64,000 nt of DNA from Acanthococcus lagerstroemiae (GCA_031841125.1 CM063106.1:9362001-9426000), one strand, 5' to 3'; shown: positions 1 through 11,599, counted from the first letter of the stretch. The notes: generated by a model from the sequence alone, not told the origin. Numbers and translations: made by a program.

Positions 1-79
1 TTATTCTTTACAGGGCCGGTAAGTTTTCATAATCCTTTGGGTAGCGAAAAAAACAACTATGGTTTTACACAATATTGTT
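1..79. other. Short leading flank, nothing recognised
   Basis: AT-rich sequence with no open frame or repeat that I can identify. Confidence 0.5.
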
Positions 80-404
80 TTATTACACTGCTGTGAACAA
101 CTATTTTGTACTATACGCATTTCGAGAGGTGATTCAGAGGTGCTTCTTAACGCTGAACACGATACTGCGACCCATTTTTCTCTATCACGTCACAATTCGG
201 AGTTCTGAACGACTGAAATTCGTTTCCATTTTGTTCTTTTTGAACACATTTAGTTGAATTTTTTATAGTTTTTCATCAGAAAAACTAGACGTGATAGAGA
301 AAAATGGCCGACGGCACTGTATTCAGCGTTGAAAAGTACTCAAGAATCACCTCCTTAAATGCGTTGTGCAAACAAAAAATTTCATTTTGTTCAGTAGTGT
401 AATA
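80..404. mobile_element. Foldback (long inverted-repeat) element
   Basis: Left arm (about 80-206) and right arm (about 285-404) are imperfect reverse complements over roughly 120 bp. Both ends read TTATTACACTRCTG. Shared internal blocks include GAGGTGATTC, AACGCTGAA and CCATTTTTCTCTATCACGT. There is no coding capacity; the short open frame crossing it is a by-product of the arms. It is a non-autonomous inverted-repeat element of unknown superfamily. The target duplication is not clear. Confidence 0.7.
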
Positions 405-1030
405 ATTCCAACCCACGAATAATTAAATAATTGACTGCATAAAATATAATATATGAGATTGTGAACCGGCGGAGCAGTTAGCTAAGGCCCTGCAGAGTGT
501 TGGTTATACTGCTACCGGTGCACAGCAGTCAGCATACATATTATGGGATGTGTACAATTCAATGGGTGAGTCTGATTTTGATCGCATATGGATAGCTGTA
601 GAAAAATCCAATATTGATCAAAATTAATACTTGACAAATTAATCATTCTTCACTTCAGAATTGCGGAATGAAGTTTTGTAAGTCAACTAACAACCTATGA
701 CCTTATAGGGTTTCTTTTTGGAGTCCATTTTTCGGCATACGAAAAAAGATGGATAAATACGGAAATTCTATTGAAATGAACACGAAAAGAAAATGTACAC
801 GAGAAAAAAAAATTGAACATACAACTAAAAGTATTATTCTACAAAATAATATGATCACAAAACGGGAATTAAAAAAACACGACATTTTTTGCAACGCTAA
901 ATAATGTAAATAAACAGTAAAACGATTTACTGGGCTCGAACTAATTTACAAAAAATAATAATAATAATAATAAATAAATAAATACATTTAAAAAATAATT
1001 ATTGTTGTTTATATATTAATAAAGTTTTTG
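405..1030. other. No gene identified; AAT microsatellite
   Basis: Low-complexity AT-rich DNA containing an (AAT)n tract around 952-975. No frame shows a recognisable protein. Confidence 0.5.
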
Positions 1031-1556
1031 TGGCCAGCGTTAGTCGTCCTCTTTATCGTTTTTGACCAATAGGAATTTCCTTAGCTGCCGTTGGTAGTGT
1101 CACAAACTTTTGTCGTATTTGTAAGCCCAAGAAGTGCTTACATACCTCTTGATTCATAGAAGGGGGACATGTACAACTCCCAGCACTGGCAGTATTCACT
1201 TTGATTGCCCAAATCGGTGTCCTCCACTGCTTGAACTTGTCGAACGTGTTCCATTTGCTTTCTTCGCGCTCAAATTTATGTACAAGATTAGCCGAGATGG
1301 GTTTCTTCAATTGTGCAGAAATAACAAAGAACAAGAGCCCGTCATCTGTCTTCCGTTCAAGTACATCATGTTGTATAGCCCACTGGTACGCTTCTGTCCA
1401 TGTCTTCAAAGAGATTACAGGTGTATCTGAATACGCAAGAATTGCAATACATGACGAGCTTTCGGAGTATGCGTTGAGGAAAAGAAGTTCTCTGCTCAAA
1501 ATCTCTAAAATGTGCCAACATTCGCTGAATGTACTGGGCACTAAAATCAATTTTTA
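1031..1556 (-). pseudogene. MULE-type transposase C-terminus with SWIM zinc finger
   Basis: The minus-strand frame ending at 1053 carries a typical Mutator-like (MULE) transposase tail. The segment TWTEAYQWA is followed by a long spacer, then NTFDKFKQW, IWAIKV, and a SWIM zinc finger CTCP...CKH (CxC-xn-CxH) followed by FLGLQIRQ and IPIGQKR. SWIM fingers bind DNA or protein and are common after the DDE core of MULE transposases. The frame stops exactly where family members continue with a basic K/R-rich tail. Reading past the stop gives RGRLTLATKTL, which fits that tail, so the stop is a nonsense mutation. The DDE catalytic region is not seen upstream, so this is a 5'-truncated remnant. Confidence 0.75.
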
Positions 1557-1639
1557 AAGGAAAATTTAACGATAATTTAAAAACAAAAATATGGGAAAGT
1601 TGCACGCGATCAGTTCTCTCACACGGGCCCTAAACCTGG
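1557..1639. other. Spacer between MULE and LINE remnants
   Basis: Short AT-rich interval without recognisable features. Confidence 0.4.
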
Positions 1640-1858
1640 GCCCTAACAAAAGGTCGTACGCAGAAGCTTAAAAAAATGCAAAGAGCCATGGAAAGGAGCA
1701 TTTTTAGCAGTAGGAGGGTGGACAAAATTAGCAACCAAATTTCCAGGAAAAAATGTGAAGAAACTGAAATGGAAGTACGCCGGGCATATTTTAAGACAGG
1801 AGGAAGATAGATGGGAAAGAAAAGTAGAGGCTTGGACGCCGTACGAGAGGAAAAGCTA
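1640..1858 (+). pseudogene. RTE-like LINE, C-terminal ORF fragment
   Basis: Plus-strand translation gives fragments such as MQRAMERSIF, KISNQIS, LKWKYAGHILRQEEDRWERK and EAWTP. This is the usual post-RT tail of RTE-type LINEs (KWxWAGHxxRxxDxRWxxKxxEWxPR). Start and end are missing and one or more frame changes are needed, so it is a non-functional fragment. It stops where the adjoining foldback begins. Confidence 0.7.
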
Positions 1859-2005
1859 AGCCGCCCTTTTCGATCTGACTTTTTCCGTTGACTAGCGAAC
1901 GCGTCGCGGGCCATGATCGAGGCTCGCACGCGACGCGTTCGCTAGTCAACGGAAAAAGTCAGGTCGAAAATGGCGGCTTAACATACTCGGATGTATAGTG
2001 CTCTA
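1857..2005. mobile_element. Foldback element with near-perfect 52-bp arms
   Basis: Arms 1857-1909 and 1928-1980 are reverse complements with about two mismatches, separated by a loop of about 18 bp. They contain TTTTTCCGTTGACTAGCGAA and CGCGTCGCG. The right side extends to about 2005 with sequence matching the left end of the related copy at 6306-6470, so the left end here is probably truncated. Non-coding. Confidence 0.75.
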
Positions 2006-2041
2006 ATGACGGGAGAGATGAATTCGTGAAGATAATGAGGA

Positions 2042-2599
2042 CAGTGGCGTGCATTCCAGGCAAGCAAGGTAAGCGCTGCATACCCTGAAAATTCCCGAGA
2101 AAATAAGTTTTCATATACAATATCAACTTCAACTTGTAACAAATAAAAGATAATGAAACATTGGACAAAACAGAGACTGTGTTGACGCTTACGCTTAAGT
2201 AATAAATTCACGGTAGATACTTGAGGATACAGTTGAAATAGAAGCGTATACTGTTCAGCGTTTAGCAATCCTCGTACATATTCGTATAGGCCAGCGAGCG
2301 AGGTGTGTGCTGGATCTATCGCTTCCTTTCCACACTGCATGTAACATTACACGACTACCCACCGCCACCGTGCAAATTACAAACATAAAAACACACTAGT
2401 ACTTTCAACGCGACGAAACCTGTGCACTGGGTTCCGTTCTGGAAGCGCTTTGAGTCTAGCTTGGCTCGGCTTGGCGACACACGAATGTCGAAGTTTTTCA
2501 GTGAAATGTGATTGTGTTCTTTTACTAGTTTTTTTTTTTTTTTTCCCCTCACATAATGTGTATTCCAGATCTTATTGAAAACCCGTTTTCGCGATTTAC
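2042..2599 (+). mobile_element. hAT-like element, 5' part
   Basis: Begins CAGTGGCGTGCATTCCAGG and is colinear with the more complete copy at 31465-32571. Shared blocks include AAGTTTTCATA, CAACTTGTAACAAATAAA, AAAACACACTAG, ACGCGACGAAA and TCGCGATTTAC. Homology stops exactly at 2599, where a different sequence starting CAGTGGTGTA begins. That could be the end of another hAT-type insertion. No transposase frame is intact. Confidence 0.6.
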
Positions 2600-5250
2600 C
2601 AGTGGTGTATTTAAGGGGAGGGGGTCCCCATGGCCAAAAAAAAATCAAAAATATGCACATTTAACTTTTTTTTTAAAGGAATACTCTCAAAATGAAAAGT
2701 CAAACCCCAAAAGCGCTAAAAAATATCAAAAATAATAAGCTCATTTAATTATTATTATTATTATTATTATTATTATTTTTTTTTAAGGAATACATCTGTA
2801 CCACGCTGATAAGATTCCTGGCCACACACAGAGGCGTTTTTACCGTTAGGCAACCTAGGCAGCTGCCTAGAGCGGCAAAATTTTAGGACGGCAAAATTTT
2901 GAATTTTCAGACAAAAATAGAACCAAAAATGAAGGAAAAATGAAGGAAAAAAAGGAATGAGAAAGTAGAAAAATGGAGAAGGAATAAAATAGAAGAAGTA
3001 GCTACCTAACTATGCCATTTGAAAGATTTCTGTCATATACCAGGTGACCAAAAAGTCTGTTCTTATTGAGCTTCGCAAAAATTTTCCAGTCAACTTTTAT
3101 CGAGAAATTCTACTTCTACTGCAGCGGCATTCTTGGTCCATTACTATTGAAACAATAGCCAGCCTTCGAATTATCAAAGCGTACGAAATTTTTAGTGACG
3201 TGACAACCGAGAACTGATCCCAAGAAATTGTAATTTTTGTTTCATCATGATTTATTTCAATCATTTTTCCATTTTTTTTTCTTTGTAGTTTACTACACAA
3301 AATTTTGTCATGAGTATTCGGGCCGCTTAAAGCGGTGGCACGCTGTTGTCGTTTACCTTGTAACCCTGATCGAGGGGAATATTTCATTTTTTGCAGGCAT
3401 ACGGAGAAATCTCAAAATATTATGAAAACGAAAGCGTTTATTGAAAAAATGAATTGAACAAAATTTATAGTACATAAAATTTTCCTTCCATTGAGACCAT
3501 TTTTATTTTAATCTGATAAATTTTTCAAAAATGTGTAGGGTTTTGGTAATTATGTATACAAGTATAAAGTAAAGACCGTAGATTCCTAATTTTCAAACCG
3601 ATTTTGTTTATCTCTATAATACATTTTTTACATGCAAGAAAGGACGTTACTCATTGAATGCCCCTTGTATAACTGTTGAAGTAAATTGGGTTGATTACAA
3701 TGAGAAGACGAATTTTCACTACACAACATAGAAAAAAAGAGGTTGAAAGTAATTGGAAGAATGGTCTATGTAAAGCCCGGGCTCATACCTCACTTGCAGA
3801 CCAAACAGTAAATAGTATTTTGGAGGTCTGATAGAAAATAACTAGTATGATTTAAGGTACCTAAACTTACTAGTACAGCATTGTCATCATGTCACGAAAA
3901 CAGATTTAGGAAAAGACCAACAATTAAAATGAAGCTAATAAATTCAGATGTATTCAACATAGGTATTTAATTTCATGTTTCACGGTCATCTACACAAAAC
4001 CGAAGGCGTACGGATTAAAATGTAAGATTGCGAGTTTTGATTTTGTAGTGTGCATCAGACCCATATTGAGGAGCCCAAGGCGGCAGAAAGACAGTTTTTT
4101 TTAAAGCTTATAGTTCACTCGAAAAGAGTAAAACGATAAATGAAGCAGAGACTTTGTAGTTTTACGTTTGACCAAAAAAAAAAAAAAAAGAAAGACGAAT
4201 TTGAGTAGAAAAGGCTCACAGAATTTTATAGCCCGAGAGCGGAAAAAAGCTAAGTGCGGCCGTGGTAAGCATGCTGTTTATGAAATACATAATGAATTAG
4301 ATGAAACTTGAAACCTTTGAAAGTGAAAAATTTAAGGTCATCGATGTGCTCACAGTCCTAAAGAGCTGTGTTCAATTCCTCAATCTTCTTCGAGAAAGTA
4401 AAAACGAGTTAGAAACTTGAATACTTGCCGTTGAAATTGTTGCTTTTAAAAAAATGTTGACATTGATTCGGAAGTAGAGTTCAGAAAGCAGTATCGCCGT
4501 TCGCCGCATTCCCAAACGATTCGACCTAAGTAGTGAAAATCAAACAGAAATCATTTTCTACCAGTTCTATATATGCATATAGATCCGAATTTGATAAAGT
4601 TCTAGGCCGTCTGACCATGGAAAAGAAAGAAAAAATCAAAAATTTGTGTGAAATGTTGAATCCTTTCCATAAATTTCTGAAGATTCCCCTGAAATGAGAA
4701 AATTTCTATTGTATTTGCAGGTAATTCGACGAACAATAATTTGCGAAACAATCACACCAAACGAATATTATTAAATTCAAGTATCACCAGTAAAAAGTAT
4801 AATTATTCCTGAAGTGGAGAGTAGCCACTGGCATACTATCAATAAGTAGGGCGGATACGACGACCTACCTGTAAGGGACACATAGGCAACGGACAGCGAC
4901 GCATTTTTCCGCGAGTTCGTCATCTAGCTTTTATTATGTCTGTGTATAATTCGCGTATCAATAGTAGGAAATTCGGGAAAATAATCGATTAATCGATTAA
5001 TAATATCGATTATTGTGCATTAAGTACGCACCCGTTCCGCGGATTCCGCAGCGCATCTTGGAGAACGGATCGCATTTCCGCGCGATAACCACGCGTTAGG
5101 CTCGAGCATAAATTTCTTAATTGCTTCTATAAATAACTAAAACGCGCCGGAATAGCGGCGTTTAATCTATAATAAATTTCGAAAGTCTTTTTCACTACCT
5201 TTTCCTCGCCGCCTCGCTCGCGCTTTATTATGCAAACGCGACGATAAATC
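2600..5250. other. No gene identified; hAT-like termini and microsatellite
   Basis: Contains a possible hAT-type end at 2600, an (ATT)n microsatellite at about 2749-2777, and another hAT-like start near 2830 (CAGAGGCGTTTTTACC, then CTAGGCAGCTGCCTAG). There is an A-run at about 4174-4189 and an ATCGATTAAT palindromic cluster near 4983-5010. None of the short frames resembles a known protein. Confidence 0.4.
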
Positions 5251-6300
5251 GAATGATAAATTATTTCGATCGGACACCTTGTATACTCATTCCTCACGGT
5301 AATAAATTAGTCTGCGTCCGGTCCAAAAATGAAAGATGTCGTTTTACGCAGCGCAAAATAATACTCGCGAGTTGCATTGTAAATGCACGATTTTACAAAA
5401 ACTCAATCGTCTGCAACGCTGGTCTGGCGAGTATATCTGAGAGGATAACAGATAGCGTGTTCTCTGGGTACATTTGCGGATACCTGGGACGGCTGAGGCG
5501 TGGGCTAGGCGTTTTCGCTATCTCGCAAACAACAACCTAATTTACATAATGTGCTCCGATTGAACATTTATATCGAATATGCCGAGTTTCAAATTGAAGC
5601 ATTAACCGTCGAGCGTAGACTCGCCGAACGCCATATATTGTTATTCGAATTGAGCGAACAGGCGAACACCGAGTAAGTTAATTTTATGGCGATAACTTAC
5701 TGTTTTAGCTCGATAGCGTCTAAATTGGATAAATTTTCTGTTCGGTGGACGCGAAAAAGTCTCGTAAAACGCATGGCGAGTCGATGATTCGCGGCGTAAT
5801 AAAGCTAAATTGCTTTCTACGAGCTTCTTTAACCGTGAAATTGCGGCTTTTATGGAGAGTTCGCCTCTGAAAACGGAAGAAGGCTTAGCGTGATTGAATG
5901 GTTTGTTTACCGGCTGAAATGGTATTTCCTACTTCGGTTCTGCAATCATCGCGGCATTAGTAGGCTATTGGCGGGCGAAGTACTCGCCAATGAACTATTG
6001 TAAATTTGATCGGGCACCGTGTATCATTATTTGTTCTTCTTAATTTGTGCCAAAGTCGAGAATTAACACTCAGCTTGGAAGCGCGCGAACGGGACAGTCG
6101 TAAAGATAGAGCGGGTGGAAATGTGAGAATAAGAGAAAAACAGCTACGATGCAATAAAAGAAAAATGTAATTAACCTTACTGGTCGGAACGAAACTTGAA
6201 GAGCTTCATACTCGAGCTATGTATGATGAAGCAACAATAATAAGTTTTATTAATTATTGTCTACTTCTTGAGTACCCTCTTCTCAATATCTTTCTTCTTT
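5251..6300. other. CpG-richer unique-looking DNA, no gene identified
   Basis: Compared with its surroundings this stretch is less simple, has more CG dinucleotides and shows no repeat relation to the rest of the window. It could be ancestral host intergenic or intronic DNA. No splice-consistent exon was identified. Confidence 0.35.
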
Positions 6301-6305
6301 TACTA

Positions 6306-6470
6306 GAACACTATAAACCTGAGTATGCTGAGACACCATTTTCATGTTCTCATGTGGCATGCAACCTCGATCTTCGTCGCCGGCAGCTTTCATCGTCGCC
6401 TGCGACGCGTTCGCCCGTCAACGGAAAAGTAAGAATAGAAATGGCAGCCTAGCCTACTCGAGTCTATCTC
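6306..6470. mobile_element. Inverted-repeat element related to 1857-2005
   Basis: Left end ACACTATAAACCTGAGTATG followed by ACCATTTTC pairs with the right end AATGGCAGCCTAGCCTACTCGAG. The GCGACGCGTTCG...GTCAACGGAAAA segment matches the other copy. Arms are more diverged than in the first copy. Confidence 0.6.
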
Positions 6471-6479
6471 TTCTTCTTT

Positions 6480-6945
6480 GAGTTGCCATATCCATTTGGA
6501 CTTTAGGCTGTTGCCACAGCATCATCAACAATTTTTCATTATGTATCGCGGTCTCTGGCTGAGTGAAACAGCACCTCCGGTGTCATCCCTAATTTCGCAG
6601 TTTCCGCATCCATGACATGGGCTTTCTGCCAACCAATCTCTTTCCTTTGATCCGTCCGCACATGATCGTCTGCAGCAGTTCGTATTTAGGGCCGCGAACC
6701 ACATGGCGCAGGTACTCAAGTTTCCTTCTTTTGATTGTATCTAGTAACTCTCGCTCTTTTTTCATGCGTTTCAGAACTTCCGCATTCCGTATCCGTTCTG
6801 TCCAGGAGATCTTTAACATTCTTCTGTAGCACCAAATTTTGAATGCTTCGAGTCTATCCATCGTGGCTACTTTCAGAGTTCAGGTTTCGCATCCGTACAA
6901 TGGCCTTGACCAGACAGACATAATACCTCAATACTCTTAAACATA
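6480..6945 (-). pseudogene. RTE-type LINE, post-RT C-terminal fragment
   Basis: Minus-strand translation includes YGCETWTLK, IWCYRRMLKISWTERIRN, EVLKRM and RRKLEYLRHVVRG. This is the hallmark of the C-terminal region of RTE-type reverse transcriptases (CYRRMLxIxWxxRxxNxEVLxR). Only part of the ORF remains. The RT fragment at 9750-10070 on the same strand could belong to the same family, but 2.8 kb of unrelated DNA lies between them. Confidence 0.8.
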
Positions 6946-8016
6946 GTGGTGTGCCAAGACTCCTTGATGCAGGCCTGTAGCCGAGGGGATGCAAGGGTAA
7001 GCAGAGCTCCCCCTGGTGAATTACCGAAAATTATTATTTATTTTTTTACTTTAAAAAAGGAGGTTTATCAATGTCATATCCATCTTGTCTTTGCTTTTAA
7101 AATCTTCAGATTGCAGAAGAATTACAAAATTTATTCTTAAAATATTCATAAGCGTACTTATGGACATTATTTGATAGATACCTACTGTCTACTTATTAAA
7201 AATTAACTAAACTTAATTATAAGTCCATATTATGGACTATTTAAGACTCTAAAACTTGAAGGCAGTTGTGCGGCGGATACCGAAATTACAAAAAATGACT
7301 AATAACTGGCCACCAAACACGCCAAATCTCACAAAGTTTATGAGATTACTGATTACTGATCAGTGATCACTGATTACGTTCGCTTCGTCACACGGTGTTT
7401 TATTTAATGTTTTGTTCTTATTATTTCGTTTCGCGGGCGTTGCCTTAAACAATATACATATCACGGAGAAATTTCTCATCAAGAAAAAAAACATCTTGAC
7501 CTAAATTCTGGGCATGATGAGAATAGTCAAGAACCAGGTACGTCTCAAGCTGGCCTGTAGCCAGAGGGGTACTAGGGGGCGCTGAACACCCCTAGCGCTT
7601 GCCGGAGCCCCCCCCCCCGTTAAAATTTCATGAATAAAAATAACGAATTCCTTATATTTTTAGGGTGTTTGCCGCGCGGAGCGCTGCAAACAAACCCCCT
7701 ATTGCAATCGAATTTTCATCATCTCTTTAAATATAACTGAATTGTTTTCAGCTCATAGTTCATTTTTAGCTCAGTTGCCTTCTCCGTCAACCTGCCATCT
7801 ATCGATAAGTCGGTTTACTATTATGAATGTATCGTCTCATCCTCTCCATTATGCTTACAATTTACAAATGTTACTTTTTTACGTTTTATTTCGTGATTTC
7901 GTATTCTACTCATGACAGTATTGTGCGACTCGCACTTTTCTACAAAAGGAACTATTTCCTCAAAGAAAGTGAAGACATTAACTGGATTTAGAAGAGGTAA
8001 GTGTATTGTTTGTTTG
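6946..8016. other. No gene; two hAT-like termini
   Basis: Copies of GGCCTGTAGCC followed by a G-rich stretch occur near 6969 and 7554, resembling ends of small hAT-type elements. A C-run lies at about 7609-7618. Otherwise AT-rich and non-coding. Confidence 0.35.
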
Positions 8017-8335
8017 CAGGGATGGCAAACGAAACCGTTTTTTTTTCCGTTTCGATATTTTTGACAAAAATCAATCGTTATTTCGTTATTTCGTTTCGTT
8101 TGTTTGCCATCCCTGCTATTTACTTAACTCACCCTAACTCAACTCACCCGGGAAAATAAATGAAATTTCGATTACAGTAGGCTCGGCTACTAGTACCCGA
8201 CCCTAGAAAGTGGGTGCAATAGGCTCGGCTACTAGTAGCCGATCCTAAAAATCACAAATCAGAAAACTAGGGATGGCAAACGAAACGTTTTTTTTTCCGT
8301 TTCGTTATTTCGTTTTGTTTCGTTTGCCATCCCTG
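8017..8335. mobile_element. hAT-type MITE with hairpin ends and 8-bp duplication
   Basis: Starts CAGGGATGGCAAACG and ends with the reverse complement CGTTTGCCATCCCTG. It is flanked on both sides by TTTGTTTG (8009-8016 and 8336-8343), a perfect 8-bp target duplication as expected for hAT elements. Each terminus is itself a hairpin: a second inward CATCCCTG lies near 8117 and a second GGGATGG near 8274. The ~150-bp middle carries a direct repeat of TAGGCTCGGCTACTAGTA. Non-coding. Confidence 0.8.
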
Positions 8336-8343
8336 TTTGTTTG

Positions 8344-9365
8344 TATGAAATGGGTTTTCAGTTGAATTAGTGTATAATGTATTTGAATTGAACGAAGTAC
8401 ATAAGTATGCAACATTCTGTGGTACTCTTATCAGGAAAATTTCTGAGGAATAATGCCATGTGAGTTATGTCTCATAAATATGTTAGCAGTATTAAGTAAA
8501 TGGTAATTTTGGTATTCTATTTCAGGTTGTCTTTCACAAATATTATTTCGTTTCTCGTTTGACTATAATTTGCCTTTGTCTTTTTGTTATTAGGAACAAG
8601 GAATCATCCAAAACCGTCAACGTGCCTTCAGCCACAAATTTGAACTTATATTATAATTGTGTAGCGGAATTGACAAAAAACGTGAATAAATAATTGGCAG
8701 ATCACGTTTTGTTTTTGAAATGAAAGTCTATCTTTCTCGCATTTGAACAGTTCACAAATATTTCACACGTTGTGTGACCAGAAGTGGAGCATGGAGCTAA
8801 TGTCTTTGCATCTTATAAACATTGTAATGAGGAGTAAGAACACATTAATGTGCGTTTTCTGAAGCGAGAACACAACTTTATTTGAATCGAAGTAAAATTC
8901 CTCGTTTATTTGAATCGAAACAAAAATCCTGTCCCTTGTTATCAGCAGTTATCAATTCTTCATATTCATTGAAACTCGTGTATCTGAAATTTGTTGGACT
9001 TATGTCCTTTGAATTTATTTGTCTTGTAAAGGTAGAGTGTTTGATTTCTGCTTGCCGCTTGGAATGAATTAAACGGAAAATGGAAATGTATTCTAGTATG
9101 TTCTGTATTGATCAAAGTCTGCCGCGTGATTGCAGTCTGCAGCTTCACAGTTTGAAGCCTTGAACTTCTATGATGTGCATGTAGCGTCATCAGTTTTTAT
9201 GTTCCCGGGGAAAAAGAAGACGTTAGTGACGTCAAGTCACTGTTTGCTTCTCAAGAAATACCTGTTCTACACTGATTCCAACTTCTTCAAATTAGAGCCT
9301 GAACAACTAACCTCCAGTTTCATCGAATGATTCGAATGTACTGCCCAGATATTCTATCCATGATT
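8344..9365. other. No gene identified
   Basis: AT-rich DNA with small frames only. A short direct repeat TTTGAATCGAA occurs near 8881 and 8910. Nothing else recognised. Confidence 0.4.
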
Positions 9366-9655
9366 CAGTGGCGTATCCAGGATTTCCCCACGGGGAGAGG
9401 GAGGTAGTAAAGTAAGATTTTCAATTTTCAAGGGAGAAAAAGTCGAAAATTGAGGTATTTCTTTAAAATCGCCGATATTAGATAACTGTTCTATGAAAAT
9501 GAAGGTTAAATTTCTGTTCGAGCCAACATTTATCGAAAAATCGAGTTTTAAAGGCGAAAAATTGCTCGTTTTTGCATATTCTACATTCAATTTCAGGTGC
9601 CTTGGGGGCATTAGCCCCTTCGCCCCCTTGGCTACACCTTTATTGTCCTCAAGCT
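9366..9655 (+). mobile_element. hAT-like MITE
   Basis: Begins CAGTGGCGTATCCAGG followed by a CCCCACGGGGAG block and ends in sequence complementary in style (CCCCCTTGGCTACACC). The interior (AAAATTGAGGTATTT, AAAATCGCCGATATTAGA) matches in reverse complement the smaller element at 51980-52137, so the two are one family. No transposase frame. Confidence 0.65.
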
Positions 9656-9749
9656 CTCAAGCCCCCACTAGTAAACAGTCAGCACCCCTACCACAGATGG
9701 CTGGCTATGGGCCTGCCTTGATGTCAGTACTTTGCTCCACCTACAGAAA

Positions 9750-10070
9750 ATGCTTTTGACCAAAACAATCCGAATCTTTATCTCTTCATCTGGGTTTCTG
9801 TCCTAGTTCATCCAGGATCCTAGATACTTAAATTGTGAAACGCTTTCAATGATTTGGTTATCCAATTCAAGTTGTTCATCATCATTTCTTTCCTTACTGA
9901 CCATCATCCATTTTGTTTTCCCGATATTTACGGTTAAGCCGTATTGGTTGCATCCCTCGTTAACTTCTTTGGCAGTCTATGTACTCGTAGATCGGTAATT
10001 GCTTCGGCTAATATGGCTATATTGTCAGCGTATCAACCAATTCTGTTTCGTTATACGCCGATATAACGAG
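9750..10070 (-). pseudogene. RTE-type LINE, reverse transcriptase fragment
   Basis: Minus-strand translation contains a YADNIAILAEAITDLR-like segment, the position of the RT YADD box with its second Asp replaced by Asn. After frame changes there are segments typical of the following RT region (ISGKQNGWW, MMMNNLNW). The catalytic Asp change and frameshifts indicate a dead copy. Confidence 0.6.
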
Positions 10071-10079
10071 TAGGTACAT

Positions 10080-10544
10080 ATATCTTAGCAATTCAAATGT
10101 ATTTTATGAACTGACAAATCAGCTCCGCTGAACATCAAAACTTGATTACTTAAGGATTAAACATACGTAAACTTAAAATCAGAGCACTACAATCGCATGG
10201 TGTGTCCTAAAAAGACTGATACTGGTATATTCATGTCGTGGACAGCTTAATACTGTAATATCTATTTGGACGTGATGAACCTACCAATTCCCGTTTCTTG
10301 CATAGTTATGTTCTTCATGTTCAGCAAAGCCACGAATTTTTATTGGAGAAGTCGTGAACGAAGATTGATCCATGTATTATCGAATTCATAAATTATTTCA
10401 AGGAGCAATGGATACCAACGCAAGTTGCCAAATTGGTATGAAAGAGCCGTCCCCGGACTCCCTTCGACGAATAATGAATGCCGTTTTTAAATGGGAATAT
10501 ACTGTCACAGTGCGTTTCTTCACGATATTATCGAGGAATGCCTG
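10080..10544. other. No gene identified
   Basis: AT-rich interval between LINE fragments; nothing recognised. Confidence 0.4.
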
Positions 10545-11170
10545 GTATGGTCATGCCCACAAGCCAAAGTGGCCCCCGAGACACCGCACCCCCGGCCTCG
10601 AAAACTACCTTTTCGAGTATCGCATCAATGGCCGGAGAGACGCTTTGAGGCCGGCCGGAGCCCCCATTTCGCCGTTCCGCTTCTGGTGCGCACTGTTCTG
10701 CAAGGGCCACCATGAGGCCCCCTACTGACCAAGGTTAACTAACGCTCACCCAGCACTAACCTGGAATTTGGGTACTCCATAACCGGCCGCGCATCCTTGT
10801 CACTCACCCCTCATCGCCTCGTTTTAGTACGTGTGGCAACACAGGAAGGTGGTGATGGCGGGTGAGCCCTACCGGGGGTCCACAGCAGCTGCAGCAGCTG
10901 TTCTAGGCTGGTACAGAGTTGTTGTGTTCGATGGTGTGGGCCGAGCTTTATCCGCGGCCCTCTGCCTCTACCACTCAGCCTACACTTCTTCTTTATGATT
11001 GTCGAGACAAAAGCCGACACCCGGTTCCATCCACTTTGCTCTTCAACATTTCCGGAACCAAGGAGTCCGGCGCGAGACGGCTGATCACGTCGCCGTATTA
11101 CCGAGATACTGGAGAGTTGGTCAAAATGTCGAGACCTATCTATCAAGGGATGAGCATGTCGCCTTACTAG
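10545..11170 (-). mobile_element. R1-like LINE, 3' end, family 2
   Basis: GC-rich block that is the reverse complement of the 3' region of R1-like copies elsewhere in the window. It has the terminal GCCAAAGTGGCC...GAGACACCGCACCCC segment and an upstream coding remnant with SGWNRVSAFVS in the C-terminal tail of ORF2. It is most similar to 15190-15800 (shared GAGACGGCTGATCA, CAAAAGCCGACACCCGGTT). 5'-truncated; frames are broken. Confidence 0.75.
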
Positions 11171-11516
11171 AGCAATGTTCAAACTGATACAATGGAATGC
11201 GTTTGTTTGGGTGCATGAATCAAACATGCGTAACTTACCATCAGTTCATCGGATTCGTGTTTTCAATTTTTCTCTCGATAGCCAAAATTTTATGTTCTAA
11301 TACAATGTGATTTATTTAATATTTTATTATGTTTTCCAACTCTAAAAATGATAATTTCAACAGGTATGCTTGTATACTACACCTAGATTGAAAGATGCAA
11401 AAACAAAATCGATTTCTCTTTCGAAAGACATATATTTGAAGCCATAAAAAAAATTACGGGGCACTTTCTGCAACTTTTGTTCTATTTCGAGATACTATAT
11501 ATTATGATAGCTCATG

Positions 11517-11519
11517 TAC

Positions 11520-11556
<37 letters not shown>

Positions 11557-11557
11557 G
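11517..11557. repeat. ATT microsatellite
   Basis: About 13 uninterrupted ATT units. Confidence 0.9.
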
Positions 11558-11599
11558 CCTTGGGGTAAAATTAGGGTACATCTTATAGTTATGTAAGTC

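Noticed and set aside
2830..4110. One complete hAT element from CAGAGGCGTTTTTACC to the CCCAAGGCGGC near 4075
   Set aside because: The proposed right end does not pair convincingly with the left and no 8-bp duplication was found.
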